A stretch of 64,000 nt of DNA from Larix kaempferi. Its lineage: Eukaryota > Streptophyta > Pinopsida > Pinales > Pinaceae. The notes under the pieces are model-generated. The model was not told the origin of the DNA, made no database searches, and saw nothing but the letters and a program-made list of their open reading frames with translations. Below are positions 48,311 through 59,264 of the stretch, piece by piece. Each line of letters opens with the position of its first letter. The stretch's first letter is position 1. Location of the stretch: assembly GCA_027924585.1 (NCBI GenBank), contig BSBM01000179.1, positions 15,358,501 to 15,422,500 of the forward strand, in the 5' to 3' direction. Position numbers and translations under genes: made by a program.

Positions 48311-49319
48311 TTACAAATTAGTAGTCATACATGATTTTTTATACTGTCTCACTCTATCATATCATTTATGTCTTCATCATTATCTTTCATTATTATTACT
48401 TAATAAGTAATCATGGATATATATTTCTAGGATTAATTTTGACAATTTCAATAAACAAATTTCACCAAATTCATTTTTTTTTTTTTTTTTTCATTTTAAA
48501 AGAATATCATAAATATTTTAAATCTATATAAATCTAAGTATCATCACAAACCCAAAATTTAACAATGCAGGATTAAATATATATCTAAATATACTATAAA
48601 TGCATATCATAAAAAGAAAAAATCACATGATCACACAAAAAAATAAATATGTAAATGAGTATCTTAAGTAGGTTTTCACCATAAATGTCCACCTAGTTGT
48701 AACCCTAAATCTCACTTAGTTGTAATCCATGCTAAGTTTTGTAAGTCGATGATGTGACAAAGCAATATAAACTTGTATCAATTAAAGCTCAAAAACCTTA
48801 TTAGTTTGAAGGAACCATGAAGAAATAAACCTTATTAGTTTGAAAGAACTAGGAAGAAATAATAATTTAATTAATTAAAAAACATGCTTTTGTGTTTTTA
48901 CCATAATTCACCATCTACGGCTTGTTTCGTTATGGATATAAATCCATAGACATTGTGGGTTCCTCCTTGTAGGTCCAACATTTCATAGTGATTTGGACCA
49001 ACACCCACTACATCAACAAATCTACATACTTCACTCAACAACAATCGTTCCACATAGGTGATTCATACTATTATTTTTAGATAATGAGAAATGAGAAATG
49101 TTATCAAACATGTTGTAACAATGGACCCATGGGCATGTACATGAAGAAATAAACCTTATTACATGAAGAAATAATGATTTAATTAATTACAAAAACATGT
49201 AAGAACTATGAAGAAATAAAATCTATCATCTAAGTTTATTTTTGTTATTGATATAAATTTATAGACATTCTAGGTTCCTCCTTGTATCATAACTTAACTT
49301 TAAAAGATTCAAAGCTCGC
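48311..49319. other. AT-rich non-coding DNA with a diverged direct repeat
   Basis: No gene seen. Stretches at about 48825-48990 and 49140-49290 share CATGAAGAAATAAACCTTAT, AATTTAATTAATTA and GGTTCCTCCTTGTA in the same order, so they are an old duplication. A poly-T run is at 48475-48491. Confidence 0.5.
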
Positions 49320-49333
49320 CTCTCTGAAAGAAT

Positions 49334-49418
49334 GTTAGTTACACAAGACTTGGACTCATAACCTCCCATTTAAAAAAGTGTGCACACATCTTACCAATTA
49401 AGCTATTCATTATCCAAT
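49334..49418 (-). mobile_element. SINE-like tRNA-derived fragment
   Basis: On the minus strand, TAGCTTAATTGGTAAGA resembles a tRNA A box and GGTTATGAGTCCAAGTC resembles a B box, about 35 bases apart around GTGTGCACAC. This is the look of the head of plant tRNA-derived SINEs; a decayed tRNA is the alternative. No tail or target duplication was identified. Confidence 0.5.
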
Positions 49419-49419
49419 T

Positions 49420-51964
49420 ACATATCTTTATTACTATAATTGAAACATAATGTAATATTTGAATTAAAATGAGCCACCACGCCACATGGCATCGGCTTTA
49501 TCTACCAATCTTTGGTAAGCGAATTGGACTAAATGTGGTCAACTATGTTATCTCGAGGTTTTCCATTAAGGTTAAGTTATTTCAACATTGAAATGACTTT
49601 CTTGAAATTTGGCTGTGCTCCATTGGCTTTGTGTGTCCTTGTCAATTAGGTTGATGAATTTCACGATATTTGGCTTATGCTTCATTGGCCATAAATGTCA
49701 TTGTCAGATTAGATAGAAAAAGAAAATTAAGACCGAAAAGTCACTCCATTATTACCCAAATAGAAGCTTCCATTCCATATGTCTCAAATATCACACTAAT
49801 AGAGTAGTTAGGTAATGTAATGGATGGTTTGACTTGGTTGTTTCCAACCTAACCATGTACATCATTTCATTTCTAGTCCATAATAAAGTCTTTTCCATTA
49901 GGTTTCAAACCTAACCCCGTACATCATTTCATTTCCAGTCCTAAAGATTAGGAAGAATTGCCTTCAATACTTTTTCCATTTTCCAAAATGTCGTTATTGA
50001 CTTGAAAATCCATTTTTTTAAGCAATATTAATAATAAATAATAGGTCGAATTGTATATAGTTGAATGTATAACGCCTTAAATATTGGAAAATGCCTATAG
50101 TCCAGCGTGCATTATCATGATTAATGTTGCACAATATGGGGTTGAATGTCTGCCATTTTCTTCTACGAAATAACACAAATCAAAATTTGTCTCCCCTTGA
50201 GAGAGACTTGTTTGACAATCACATATTGAAATTGTTTTTTTTAAGTGATTGATTACTATGTGGACATATTTGAGGAGAGATTTAGCTTAACCACTTTCTT
50301 ATTTGTCAACGTTTCCTTGTTATTAGGTGTCCTTTGAATATAGAAGTCCTTTTTGTCGGGATTATGAGAATTAATTACATCAACTTACTTCGACCGGAAA
50401 TTTAGTTCAACGCTGAATGGCATGTGTGGAGACCATTGACAAAGAGGGCCGATCCTCTTTATTTTAATGGAGATTTCCAAGCTTTTTGATTGCGCGTTTT
50501 CGATCAACATAAGCATTGATAATTTTTTTTTTTTTATATATTTAATATTTTTTAAATGAAAAACTTTTTAGTGAGTAGGTTATGGGTAGGTATATATAGT
50601 TTATTTAAAAAATTTATGGGGATGATGATGAGGATGACAATGACGATGACGATGACGATGACGGACGGTAATAATGATGATGATGATCGTAATAATGATA
50701 AATGTATTCATTTAAATTTTATTGTTTAGAGAATTTTTTTCTATAAATAATTATATTTAAAAAAATATTTTAACTAAATTAATTATACATTATCAGATTT
50801 TGGATAAAAAAATGAATTCTACATATCATAATAAGATTTACATTAAAAGTAAATATTACACATAGGATTATTAATATTCTATTAGGTAAGTGTTAAATTA
50901 AAAATAAATAATAATATCTACATAAAAGGAAATCGTATCAATCAATATTAGGATACTATATGGAATGTTTGGATAAAGAAATATGTCTCACACACCAAAA
51001 TGAGATTTGTGTGAAAAGAAAATATTGTAAGTAATGATATTAATGTCTTATAATGTTTAGAGTTATTAATGTGTGAAGATTTATATGAAAAGCAAATAAT
51101 ATAAATAGTGTTATCAATGTGTGAATAAGAATGTTATGAATGCTTCCGCTGAAAAAAAATGATATGAATGTATGGATTTATTTAGAGATTATAGAGTAAT
51201 GTTATTAATATCTTATATTACATGAGAATGTTAATAATGTCCAAGAAAATCAATAATAAAATTAATAAAAATATCAAAATTAATAAAAAATATGTTCTGT
51301 AGAAGATTTATGTGAAAAATGAATATCATAAATAGTGAGTTAATACCTTATAATATTTAGAGTTATTAATGCATGGAGGTTTACATTAAATGTAAATAAT
51401 AGAAGTACTATTATTAATGTGTTGGCATGAGTGTTATGAATGTATAAATTTACATAAGAATCTTATTTAGAGATTATGGAGTAGTGTTACTAATGTTTAA
51501 TGATATTAATATATTTTTTAGGTGTATTTAATCCATCATTAAAAAAAAAATTTGAAAAATAGGGAAAACAATAAACAAAATAAATTTAGAAATTTAAAGG
51601 AAAATATTAATCATTAATAATCAATAATAAAATTATAAATTGATATAAATTAATACATAGTAATAAAATAATGATATAAGGTTTTTTTACTCAAACAAGG
51701 ATTTAAATATTAAAAAAGGAGGGAGTAATCCCTCAATTAAACATTACAAAACAAAAATTGGCCCCATGCTGAGAGTCATAATTCAGACTATTCTCTAACA
51801 TCGAATTCTACATAAGTTTTAAACTAGTACCTATTCTAAGACTATTAAACTTATAAATGTAAATTCTAACATACTAGTGCTTTAAAAATGCACACTTAAA
51901 ATGCATAATCAATCATTGACTAGAGGGACTTGACTTTCGTTCTACCAATACAGAGTTCAAGAAG
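49420..51964. other. AT-rich non-coding DNA
   Basis: No gene recognised. It holds small old duplications (49600-49690 around ATTTGGCT and CATTGGC; 49850-49945 around GTACATCATTTCATTTC), poly-T runs and many short phrases of the AATGTTATTAATATCTTATA type at 50880-51520, which look like degenerate repeats. Confidence 0.5.
50622..50700 (+). repeat. GATGAC/GATGAT microsatellite
   Basis: Imperfect triplet and hexamer run: GATGATGATGAGGATGAC, then GATGACGATGACGATGAC, then AATGATGATGATGATCG. Confidence 0.9.
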
Positions 51965-52255
51965 TGGAACCTTTAGTATTTGATCCTTCATTTAACTTCT
52001 TCTGCACAACATCTATGGTCAGCTTCAGTTGCGCAACACGAGCCTCTAGGTTTGCATTTCTATTCTATTGTATCTCCAACTCCACCCCTAGGATTTCCAA
52101 TTGATAGTTGGTATCTCCTCACTCGACCATACACTCTTGTTCCCCATCCTCTTTCCATTGCCTCCAGATGTCTATCAAACAATTGCATGTCTTGTCAGAG
52201 ATGGTGGAATTTTCGCTTCAGGTTCCTGTGACTCTCATTAAAGTGTCTGATACCA
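51965..52255 (-). pseudogene. Retroelement PBS and gag-like start, decayed
   Basis: At 52246-52255 the minus strand reads TGGTATCAGA, like an initiator Met primer site, and the plus sequence from 52256 begins TG as an LTR end would. Downstream on the minus strand are amphipathic gag-like phrases (LFDRHLEAMERGWGTRV, LEARVAQLKLTIDVVQKKL) in two frames with stops. A short degenerate gypsy leader and gag N-terminus is the best reading; no LTR partner is visible. 52260-52740 to the right shows nothing I can name. Confidence 0.35.
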
Positions 52256-52779
52256 TGGGATACATGATATTATTCATCATCACTCCAACAATCACTCACC
52301 ATTGTCCTCTTCCTCCTCTTCTCATATTTGTTGTCCCTAAACTCTATCCTCGGCTGCCTGATCACACTGTTCAACCAAATTCCCCCCAAGCATTTGGAAT
52401 CTCTCATCACCTTATAGTTCTTGCCAATGGAAGCTACATTCCTGCATCATTCCCTATTTGCTCAATCCATTCTTGTTTTTCCCTGGTTTAAGATTGGCCT
52501 CCCACTTTGCAGCATAATTGTTGGTTAAGTATGGGGAACGTGGGAAAATAATGCCCAAATCTACTAAGGAGCCATGTGTAGGATCTTCTTATGCCACCTA
52601 TCCCTCTTCATTGTCTCATCATGACAATAGCCAGACACATACTCATATTTTTCCTCCCGATGGGTTTTCCCCTTTGTCTCGTGTCCCTTCACCTTCGGTC
52701 ACACATCTTTCTCATGTGGCTTAGATCTAATAGTTAGTAATCCACCTGCGTGTTACTTTGAATACCCTTCTTCTTCTTG

Positions 52780-53064
52780 TTAGGGTATAACTTCTTGTTT
52801 TTCAATGCCATTGAGCACATGAAGAATACCTTCAAGAAAACCCATAACCGTATTGGCCAGATGATTGACCTCCCTATAATTCTCCCAGAGAACATGATAA
52901 AATTGATAATTGCCTAGGTGATTTAGGAGCTTCCTTATTCGGTCATAGATTCTCACCAGACAAAGAGCTACAAGAGTATTTTTGGAGGGGAAGGATTTGA
53001 TCAAAATATAACATGTTATACAACTTGATGAGAACTTTATACTCAAAACGAGAACTCTAGCCAT
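52780..53064 (-). pseudogene. RNase H-type domain, C-terminal half
   Basis: The minus-strand frame reads YDRIRKLLNHLGNYQFYHV, then EVNHLANTVMGFLEG and ends at TAA after QEVIP. The H-V-x-R/W-E-N...N-x-x-V-(D/N)-x-L-A-N pattern is the end of RNase H (RVT_3 type) domains found in plant LINEs and gypsy elements. The catalytic Asp expected before LAN is Asn here. The matching N-terminal half is at 55328-55519, with about 2.3 kb between. Confidence 0.65.
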
Positions 53065-54107
53065 AAAAACTCATATTTTTGCATAAAAAACACCAAAAAA
53101 CAAGTTCGAATAAAAAAGTAATGCTACCAGTAGCACCACTTTTGTTTATGGTTAAACTTATAGACATGAACCAAAACAATCCTGATTAGTGTTTACAAAA
53201 ACCTTAAAATCAAGCCCTAAATTGAAAATGAATGCTACAGGTAGCACACTTTTTCAAAAATTGATATCATTATATCATAATTTCAAACTGGATTTATTAA
53301 AATTGTTAGTAACACTATATAAAAGTAGCATTGAATTAAACACAAATTATTAAAGAAATTATTTCACCACTCTTTCCATCTAAAATAAAAGAATTTATGA
53401 TATTATTCATAATAAAACCATATATTAAACCATAAAACATACAAGTTATGATATTTGGACACACAAGAGAGGAAATGCAATATCACCCCTTTTGGGGGAG
53501 TAAAATTACAACTTTCTGGAAACCTTGGATCGTATCATTGCAATTGAAATCCGAAATCGACCCTAGATTGAAATGTGGACCTCCTAGAATCATTGTCATT
53601 TTTATTAGAGGTTAAAATTTTAAAAACAATAACTTTAAAGAAACATAATTTTAAAAAAAATGTAAAAATGTAAAAATTTATTTAAAATAAATAAATTTAA
53701 CAACTGTACGAGAAAATTTATAAACAAAAAATTTAAAAAAATAAACCCAAAAAAATATGAAAAAAAAATGTAAAAAAAAAACGTAACACAAACTAAAAAA
53801 AAAATACAATTTTTTTTTTTAAATTAACATTTTTTTTTAACTCATCAACCAATTTTAATCATTTTTTTAAAACACATCATTTAAAAAAAATATTTAAAAA
53901 AAATTCAAAATAAACAATTTTTTTTTTAAAATTAATAAAAACTTAAAAAAAAACTTAAAAAATAAATAAAATTAAAACTTAATAACAAAATTTAAAAAAA
54001 ATATTATATCAAAATTTTAAATTAAAAAAAAAAAACAAAAAAAAATTAACAAATGTTTAGTTTTTAAACTAAAATTTATATTTAATTTTTTTTTTTTTTT
54101 AAACACA

Positions 54108-54830
54108 AAACCACAACCCCTACCCTCCCCCTCCACCCATTGCCGTTCCCCTCCCTTCCCTCCCCAACCCACTTCCCTCCCCATGCCCCCTCCCTCCCCC
54201 TCTCCCGCCCACTGCACTCCTCCTCCTCCCCCCCTCTCCTCCCCTCTCCCTACCCCCTGACCCTGACCCACTCAACCCCCCTCCTAGCGGGTATGATTCT
54301 CAGAATCACGTCGCCTTGAAGGGGTGGCACTTGTGAGGTGGTAGGAGTGGGCCCACCATACTCCCACTACTCCCTCCCCCCTCCCCCCCCTCTCCTTCCC
54401 TCTCCCATCCCCCCGAATCCTCACCACCTGCCACCCCTTCCAGTGGGGGCGATTGTTAGAATCGCACCGCTGCAAAGGGGAAACACTTGGGTGGCGGAAG
54501 GAGAGGGTAACCTCCTTTCTGCGCCCAAGCACCACCCCTTCGCGGCATCGTGATTATGAGAATCACGCCCATTGGCAAGGGGGCCAAGTGGGAAGGGATC
54601 ATGGGGGGGGGAGAGGGGAGGAGAGGGGGAGGGAGGAGGTGGAGTGCAGTGGGTGGGGTAGGGGGAAGGATGGAGGGGGGATGTAGAGGGAAGTGTGAGG
54701 GGGAGGGAAAGGAGGAATGGTGATGGGGATTGGGAGAGGGAGGGGAAGGGTGCTGGGTGGAGGGTGATGGAAGGGGGAGTGGAAGGGGAGGGGGAGGGTT
54801 GGGGGCACGAAGGCTTGAGGGTTGTTTTTC
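54108..54830. repeat. Polypyrimidine/polypurine inverted repeat
   Basis: The left arm (54108-54290) is nearly pure C/T with CCCACTGCACTCCTCCTCCT; the right arm (54595-54815) is nearly pure G/A with GGAGGTGGAGTGCAGTGGGT, its reverse complement. Arms are diverged, but the shared TGCACT word inside otherwise simple sequence argues against chance composition. The spacer holds three palindromic modules. Long open frames on both strands here are low-complexity artefacts. Confidence 0.75.
54294..54567. repeat. Three consecutive imperfect palindrome modules
   Basis: Centres at 54294-54308 (TGATTCTCAGAATCA, perfect), 54449-54465 (GCGATTGTTAGAATCGC, one mismatch pair) and 54549-54567 (CGTGATT/AATCACG around ATGAG). 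Each is flanked by a CCCCTT-like left arm and an AAGGGG-like right arm, so each module is an imperfect palindrome of about 50 bases. Confidence 0.8.
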
Positions 54831-55002
54831 TTGTTTTTTTTTTTTTAGTTTGTTTAAATTTTTGTTTAATTTGTTTTTTAAGTTTAATTTTTTTGTTTGT
54901 TTGTTTGTTTGTTTTCATTTTTTCAATTTTTCTTTTAGAATTTTAATCATAAAAATAACCTAATGAAAATAAAATGTTAAAGAAAAAAATCCATATATAT
55001 AC

Positions 55003-55005
<3 letters not shown>

Positions 55006-55056
<51 letters not shown>
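55006..55056. repeat. (TA)n microsatellite
   Basis: About 25 AT dinucleotides in a row, next to the T-rich arm of the insert. Confidence 0.95.
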
Positions 55057-55059
<3 letters not shown>

Positions 55060-55327
55060 AAGTTTAACTCGCTTTCAAAAATAAAAAATTCAAAAATTAA
55101 TATATTTTTGCATGATGAGTAGTTACTACATGTATTTTTTTTTTTAAATTTGAAAAAATGCAGTTGTAAATAAAAATTAAAAAAAATTTATGATCGGGAA
55201 GATTCAAAATCGCAAAAGAAGGGCTCAAAATGATAAATGGTGCTACCAGTATACACACTTTTTGAGACAGAGGTAAAAACAAGTACTAAAATTGACCCCA
55301 AAAAAACGAGAACAATGTTGGGTCTTT

Positions 55328-55519
55328 TCAAATTACATAACTTGTTATATGAGAATCACAAATGATAATGACCTCACAAATATTAGCGTTAACAAACAAC
55401 TTGATTCCTCGAAATAATGCAAGAATTTTTTCCATGTTGTTGGAAGACCTTCCAAAACCCCAAACAAACTTTTCCTTTAGATTTTCTTCAATATTATACA
55501 TGATCCTCGCACCTGCCAC
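55328..55519 (-). pseudogene. RNase H-type domain, N-terminal half
   Basis: The minus strand reads VAGARIMYNIEENLKEKFVW, GRSSNNMEKILALFRGIKL and CDSHITSYVI, then TGA. Small-residue start, the N-N-M-E acidic helix and the CDS aspartate match the first half of RNase H (RVT_3). The end phrase SHITSYVI is repeated in altered form (SCITCYIL) at the start of the C-terminal half. The gene model before 55519 is not visible. Confidence 0.65.
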
Positions 55520-55939
55520 CCCAAAATAATGATATAAGTTAAAAATACAAATTTCTTTAATAAGAGGAAAAAATTAGTTGTTATTAATTAATAATAAAAT
55601 CATAAATTAACAATAATAAAACAATTATATATGTGTAAGAAAGTGCCAATGAAGCAAGGAATACATTTTTATGCACTTATCATAAATAATAAGAATGCTT
55701 AATAAAAAGAGAAATTTAGAAAATTTAGAAATTTAAAGGAAAACCATTATTATTAATTACTAATAAACTTATAAGTTAACATAAATTAATATTAATAAAA
55801 TAATGATATAAGTTAAAAATACAAATTTCTATAATAAGATGGAAAAGTTAGTTGTTATTAATCAATAATAAAATTATAAATTACTACTAATAATTTATAA
55901 ATAAGATTCATAAGATTCCTAATTATTGAAAGTGGTCTT
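55520..55939. other. AT-rich non-coding DNA
   Basis: No gene. The phrase AATAATGATATAAGTTAAAAATAC recurs at about 55527 and 55801 (seen here only by its parts), as do GGAAAA..TTAGTTGTTATTAAT phrases, an old duplication. It ends with GTCTT, the target duplication of the next element. Confidence 0.5.
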
Positions 55940-56812
55940 TGTGAAATTCTATGTCATAGCAGATCTAAAGAGCTGGGGATACCTCACAAACAAAGAAGAG
56001 TGAAAACTGCAGTAAAAAAGAGCAGAAGAATAATAATGCAACAAAACTCAGATAGGATCAGAATAATGTCACATGTTCCAATTATCAGTATAATAAAACA
56101 TGATGTTACAATGGAGAGAATCTGAATCATGCAGGAGAATACAAACCTCAGTTGGTCTAGCATAGGGATTATCGGCAGATCTAAAGAGTTGGGGATACCT
56201 CACAAAGAAAGAATGAGCATAAATTTTGAAGAAGAGTGAAAACTGCAGTAAAAAAGAGCAGAAGAATAATAATGTAGCAAAACTCAGATAGGATCATAAT
56301 AATGTCACATGTTCCAATTATCAGTATAATAAAACATGATGTTACAATGGAGAGAATTCGAATCATGCAGGAGAATACGAACCTCAGTTGGTCTAACATA
56401 GGGATTATCACCACTAGAGTGCTCTGGAAGACTCAAAGTTAACTGAACTGAACCTAAACTCAGCTAACTGAAGTCAAAATTAGTTGACTGACTAAGGAGG
56501 GTGCAATATCGAGTCTTTCATGCATGCTAGTCAAAAAAGGGTGCATGAGGCCACAATCAGTGGCATCCAGATCTCTAACTCCCCACAAGAGTAAGATAAA
56601 TCAGGTGGACTTCACTAGAACACTCAGTAGGTTCCTATAAAATAGGGAACTGACTGAAGTGGTCCTAAAATGATGCATGTAGGGCTCAGAAGGTGGTAGA
56701 TGGATCCTGGATGACATCTACACACCACTAGGGGGCAAATGAAATCATCAACAACTAGGAAAAATAAATAATGCTAGGTAGGACAAGGATGGAGTATTGA
56801 AATATCCTAACA
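55940..56812 (-). repeat. 3' LTR of copia D, enlarged by a tandem duplication
   Basis: Plus-strand ends TGTGAAATTC and ATCCTAACA. It is 873 bp against 654 bp for the other LTR. The excess comes from an internal duplication with period about 216: AGATCTAAAGAG begins at 55961 and 56177 and both copies carry GAAAACTGCAGTAAAAAAGA and CACATGTTCCAATTATCAGT. Confidence 0.93.
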
Positions 56813-56820
56813 CCCCCCAT
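56813..56820 (-). other. Polypurine tract of copia D
   Basis: The minus strand reads ATGGGGGG directly before the LTR start TGTTAGGAT. Non-coding sequence follows to about 57000. Confidence 0.8.
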
Positions 56821-57028
56821 TAATCCATACTTTGCATCCTGAGCCCTGGTTACCAAGACTAAAGGTCACCCATAGAATGAAATAAATGATAAAAATAAAG
56901 AACTGTCCATGAAATAAGGAAATGAGGAAAAACCTCATGGGAAAAATACCCCCCTCAAAAAGAACAACATAGGGAACTCAAAGAACCTTCATGCTAAGCA
57001 GAGAAGGAAAAATATTTCCTCAGTGAAA

Positions 57029-58900
57029 GCCTTTGCAAAAATATTGGCAAGCTGCTCCTCTGTAGGATAGGAATGCAGGTGCTAGATCTGGATCTATTCC
57101 TTTGATGTGCCTCCCACTGTGAGGAAGTTGTATTTTCCAAAACAAGTCTTTCAGGAACCCTTCTTGCTACTAGAGAGAATGGCTCATTGTGGTCCAAATC
57201 ATGAACCTTTGAGTACCTTTTGTCAGACAACCGATATTTTTTCCTATTTGTAGATCCCCCATGGCAAGTCTCTCTAAGAGATTGCGGAATCAAACCCCAC
57301 CATCATGAAACACCTCTCTGAGAGAAGTGGATCTGCATGACATAGTGCAAGTTTTGCATGATACTGAGATCCGGTGATTCTATGGTCAAATGGATCCCCA
57401 ACTGTGTTCCCAAAAACTACAAGGACTTTGTGAGCCCATACTGGCCTTGGCCATGGATGGGGAGGATGTGTTGGATATGGATCTGAATCCAAATCTTCTT
57501 GAAATTTATTCTCAACATCAAGATCTTAATCCTCATCTTCATTAGAAGAGGTATCACTCTGATCTTCATCAGATTCCAATGGGGTGGGAAGAGAGTATGG
57601 AAAAAAATGTGAGAATTCATATGCCTTGGAGGCATGGTTTGCAAACCCTTTCGCTATAATATTCCCAGTGGAGATCTCAACTGTGTCAGGACCAAAGACC
57701 ACTTTCTTCGATGAACCTGTGTGAGTCATCTAATATACATACACCAAATTTTCCGACAGAGAAGAGACAAATAGAACATTCTTGAACTCACCATGCTCCA
57801 TATGTACTGTGCCCTTCCCTTCAGCAGAGATATGAGAGTTGTCTCCCATGTGAATAATCAGACCATCTTTGATATCTAGAGAAAAAAATGATTCTCTAAA
57901 GGAAAACATGTGGTTAGAGGCTCATGAATATATGAGGAGGGCTTGTGATTTTGAAAATACAACCTTCAGTGGATGGCAACTTTCATGACCATTAGACTCA
58001 CTTCTAGAATCAGTCTCTCTTGCACCTTTTGGGAGGGAAATGTTGTGTTGATCAAGAATCTTTGTAATTTGATCTATATTCTTCTGCATGCAAGATCTCT
58101 TTGGGTGGTTTCCTTTCTTGCAATAGGAACACTTGGATTTCTCAAATCCATTATGTTTCTCCTTCTTAGAGATGGAGGCTCCTTCTGATGGACTTGACTT
58201 GGAATTTTGCTTGGGTTCAAATTGCCTCTTATCCTTGCCTTTCTGCTTCTCATTCGCATTTTTTTCTTCTCCAACCATAAGAGCTTGATATTTGGAGGCC
58301 TACAAGGTGCCCATCTATATCATCTTATCTTGTTCTTGGATGAGAGATTCAGTGAAAACATCTAAGGAGGGCATCTTCCAACCAGGGATTGACATTCGCC
58401 AAGAATGGAAGGTAGAGACAAAGATAGAGAACTCAGGACCTAGCTTGCTTAGAATGGATAGCACCAGCTGCTCATCCTTCTTCTCAATGCCACACTGGTT
58501 GCATTGCATAACCAGAGATTTGAATTTTGAAAAGAACTGTTGAATGGTCTCAAAACTTCTCGGTTGTAGAGAAATCAACTCATTTTACAGAATATGGCCT
58601 CTTAGCTCATCTTGTTTTCAAAGAGGGTATCTAACTTCAACCATAACTCTCTTAGAGTCTTCAATCCTTCGATGTGGAAGAGTATATCTCTATAAATATG
58701 AATACACATGAAACCAAATGCTTCATCCAATCTATTCAGATACTCGGTTTATCCACAATTGATGTTGGTTCGAGATCCTTACCCATTGTCACCATGTACA
58801 GTGATTTGTTTCACAGTACCATCTGCATATCATCCCTCCAATCAATATAATTAAAGGGTGTCAAGATCCTAGGAGAGAGAGGAGAGTTCAAATTGTCCAT
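57029..58900 (-). pseudogene. gag-protease and RNase H tail of copia D
   Basis: Gag starts at 58900 (MDNLNSPLSPRILTPF, YIDWRDDMQ). It has a stop and frameshift within the first 60 codons, continues at 58578 (FETIQQFFSKFKSLVMQC) and has a knuckle CSYCKKGNHPKRSC near 58130. Next come protease-like sequence around 57960-57740 (HMFSFRESFFSLDIKDGL; the DSG box itself is lost or altered) and the pre-integrase phrase MTHTGSSKKVVFGPD at 57729. The frame then jumps, through fragments that include PFDHRITGSQYH near 57380, to the RNase H end TEEQLANIFAKAFTEE near 57060. RT YVDD and integrase DDE are absent. Confidence 0.85.
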
Positions 58901-59252
58901 TACAACTGCTGGAGTGAATACAAGGTGAAATTGTTGCTACTACAAAAAAACTGCTACAACTGCAAAAAACTATTGTAACTACTGCAACTACAGAAAACTG
59001 ATGTAACTTTTGGAACTGTTACTGTACTAAAAAAATTTGAATAAACTGCAAAAAAAATCTCAATAAGGAGGTAGAATACTATTGAGCACTGATTTAGGAC
59101 AGTAGGCACTTTTATCTAGATCCTTCACACCTAGATAGACCTCATTGGATTTTTCCAATGAATTCAATGCAATGGCACTATGATTTGCTAAGGAAATCCA
59201 TAGGCTTCTGGTGCACTACCGAAAGCAGCTGCTCAACCTATTCGCTCAAATG

Positions 59253-59264
59253 GCTCTAATACCA
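59253..59264 (-). other. Primer binding site of copia D, one mismatch
   Basis: The minus strand reads TGGTATTAGAGC, complementary to initiator Met tRNA except for one base, directly after the 5' LTR. A leader of about 350 bases runs from here to the gag start. Confidence 0.88.

Larger units (their letters stand above)
53065..55327. other. Composite non-coding insert between the RNase H halves
   Basis: No coding signal. On the plus strand the order is A-rich (about 53600-54060), C-rich (54108-54460), G-rich (54595-54815) and T-rich (54825-54940), which is what a large decayed inverted repeat looks like. A motif TGCTACC(A)GTA..CAC..CTTTT occurs at 53122, 53233 and 55241. Flanking stretches 53001-53034 and 55328-55355 both contain TCAAA, ATAAC.TGTTATA and TGAGAA and both encode the same RNase H phrase, so they may be an eroded target duplication. 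Confidence 0.5.

Noticed and set aside
54017-54964. Several open frames of 70-165 codons, Pro/Ser- or Gly/Glu-rich
   Set aside because: They are products of polypyrimidine and polypurine sequence; all frames on both strands stay open for the same reason.
53065-55327. The 2.3-kb stretch as an ordinary intron of one RNase H gene
   Set aside because: The same coding phrase is present on both sides, and no consistent donor and acceptor pair joins the halves in frame; an insertion fits better, though it is not proven.
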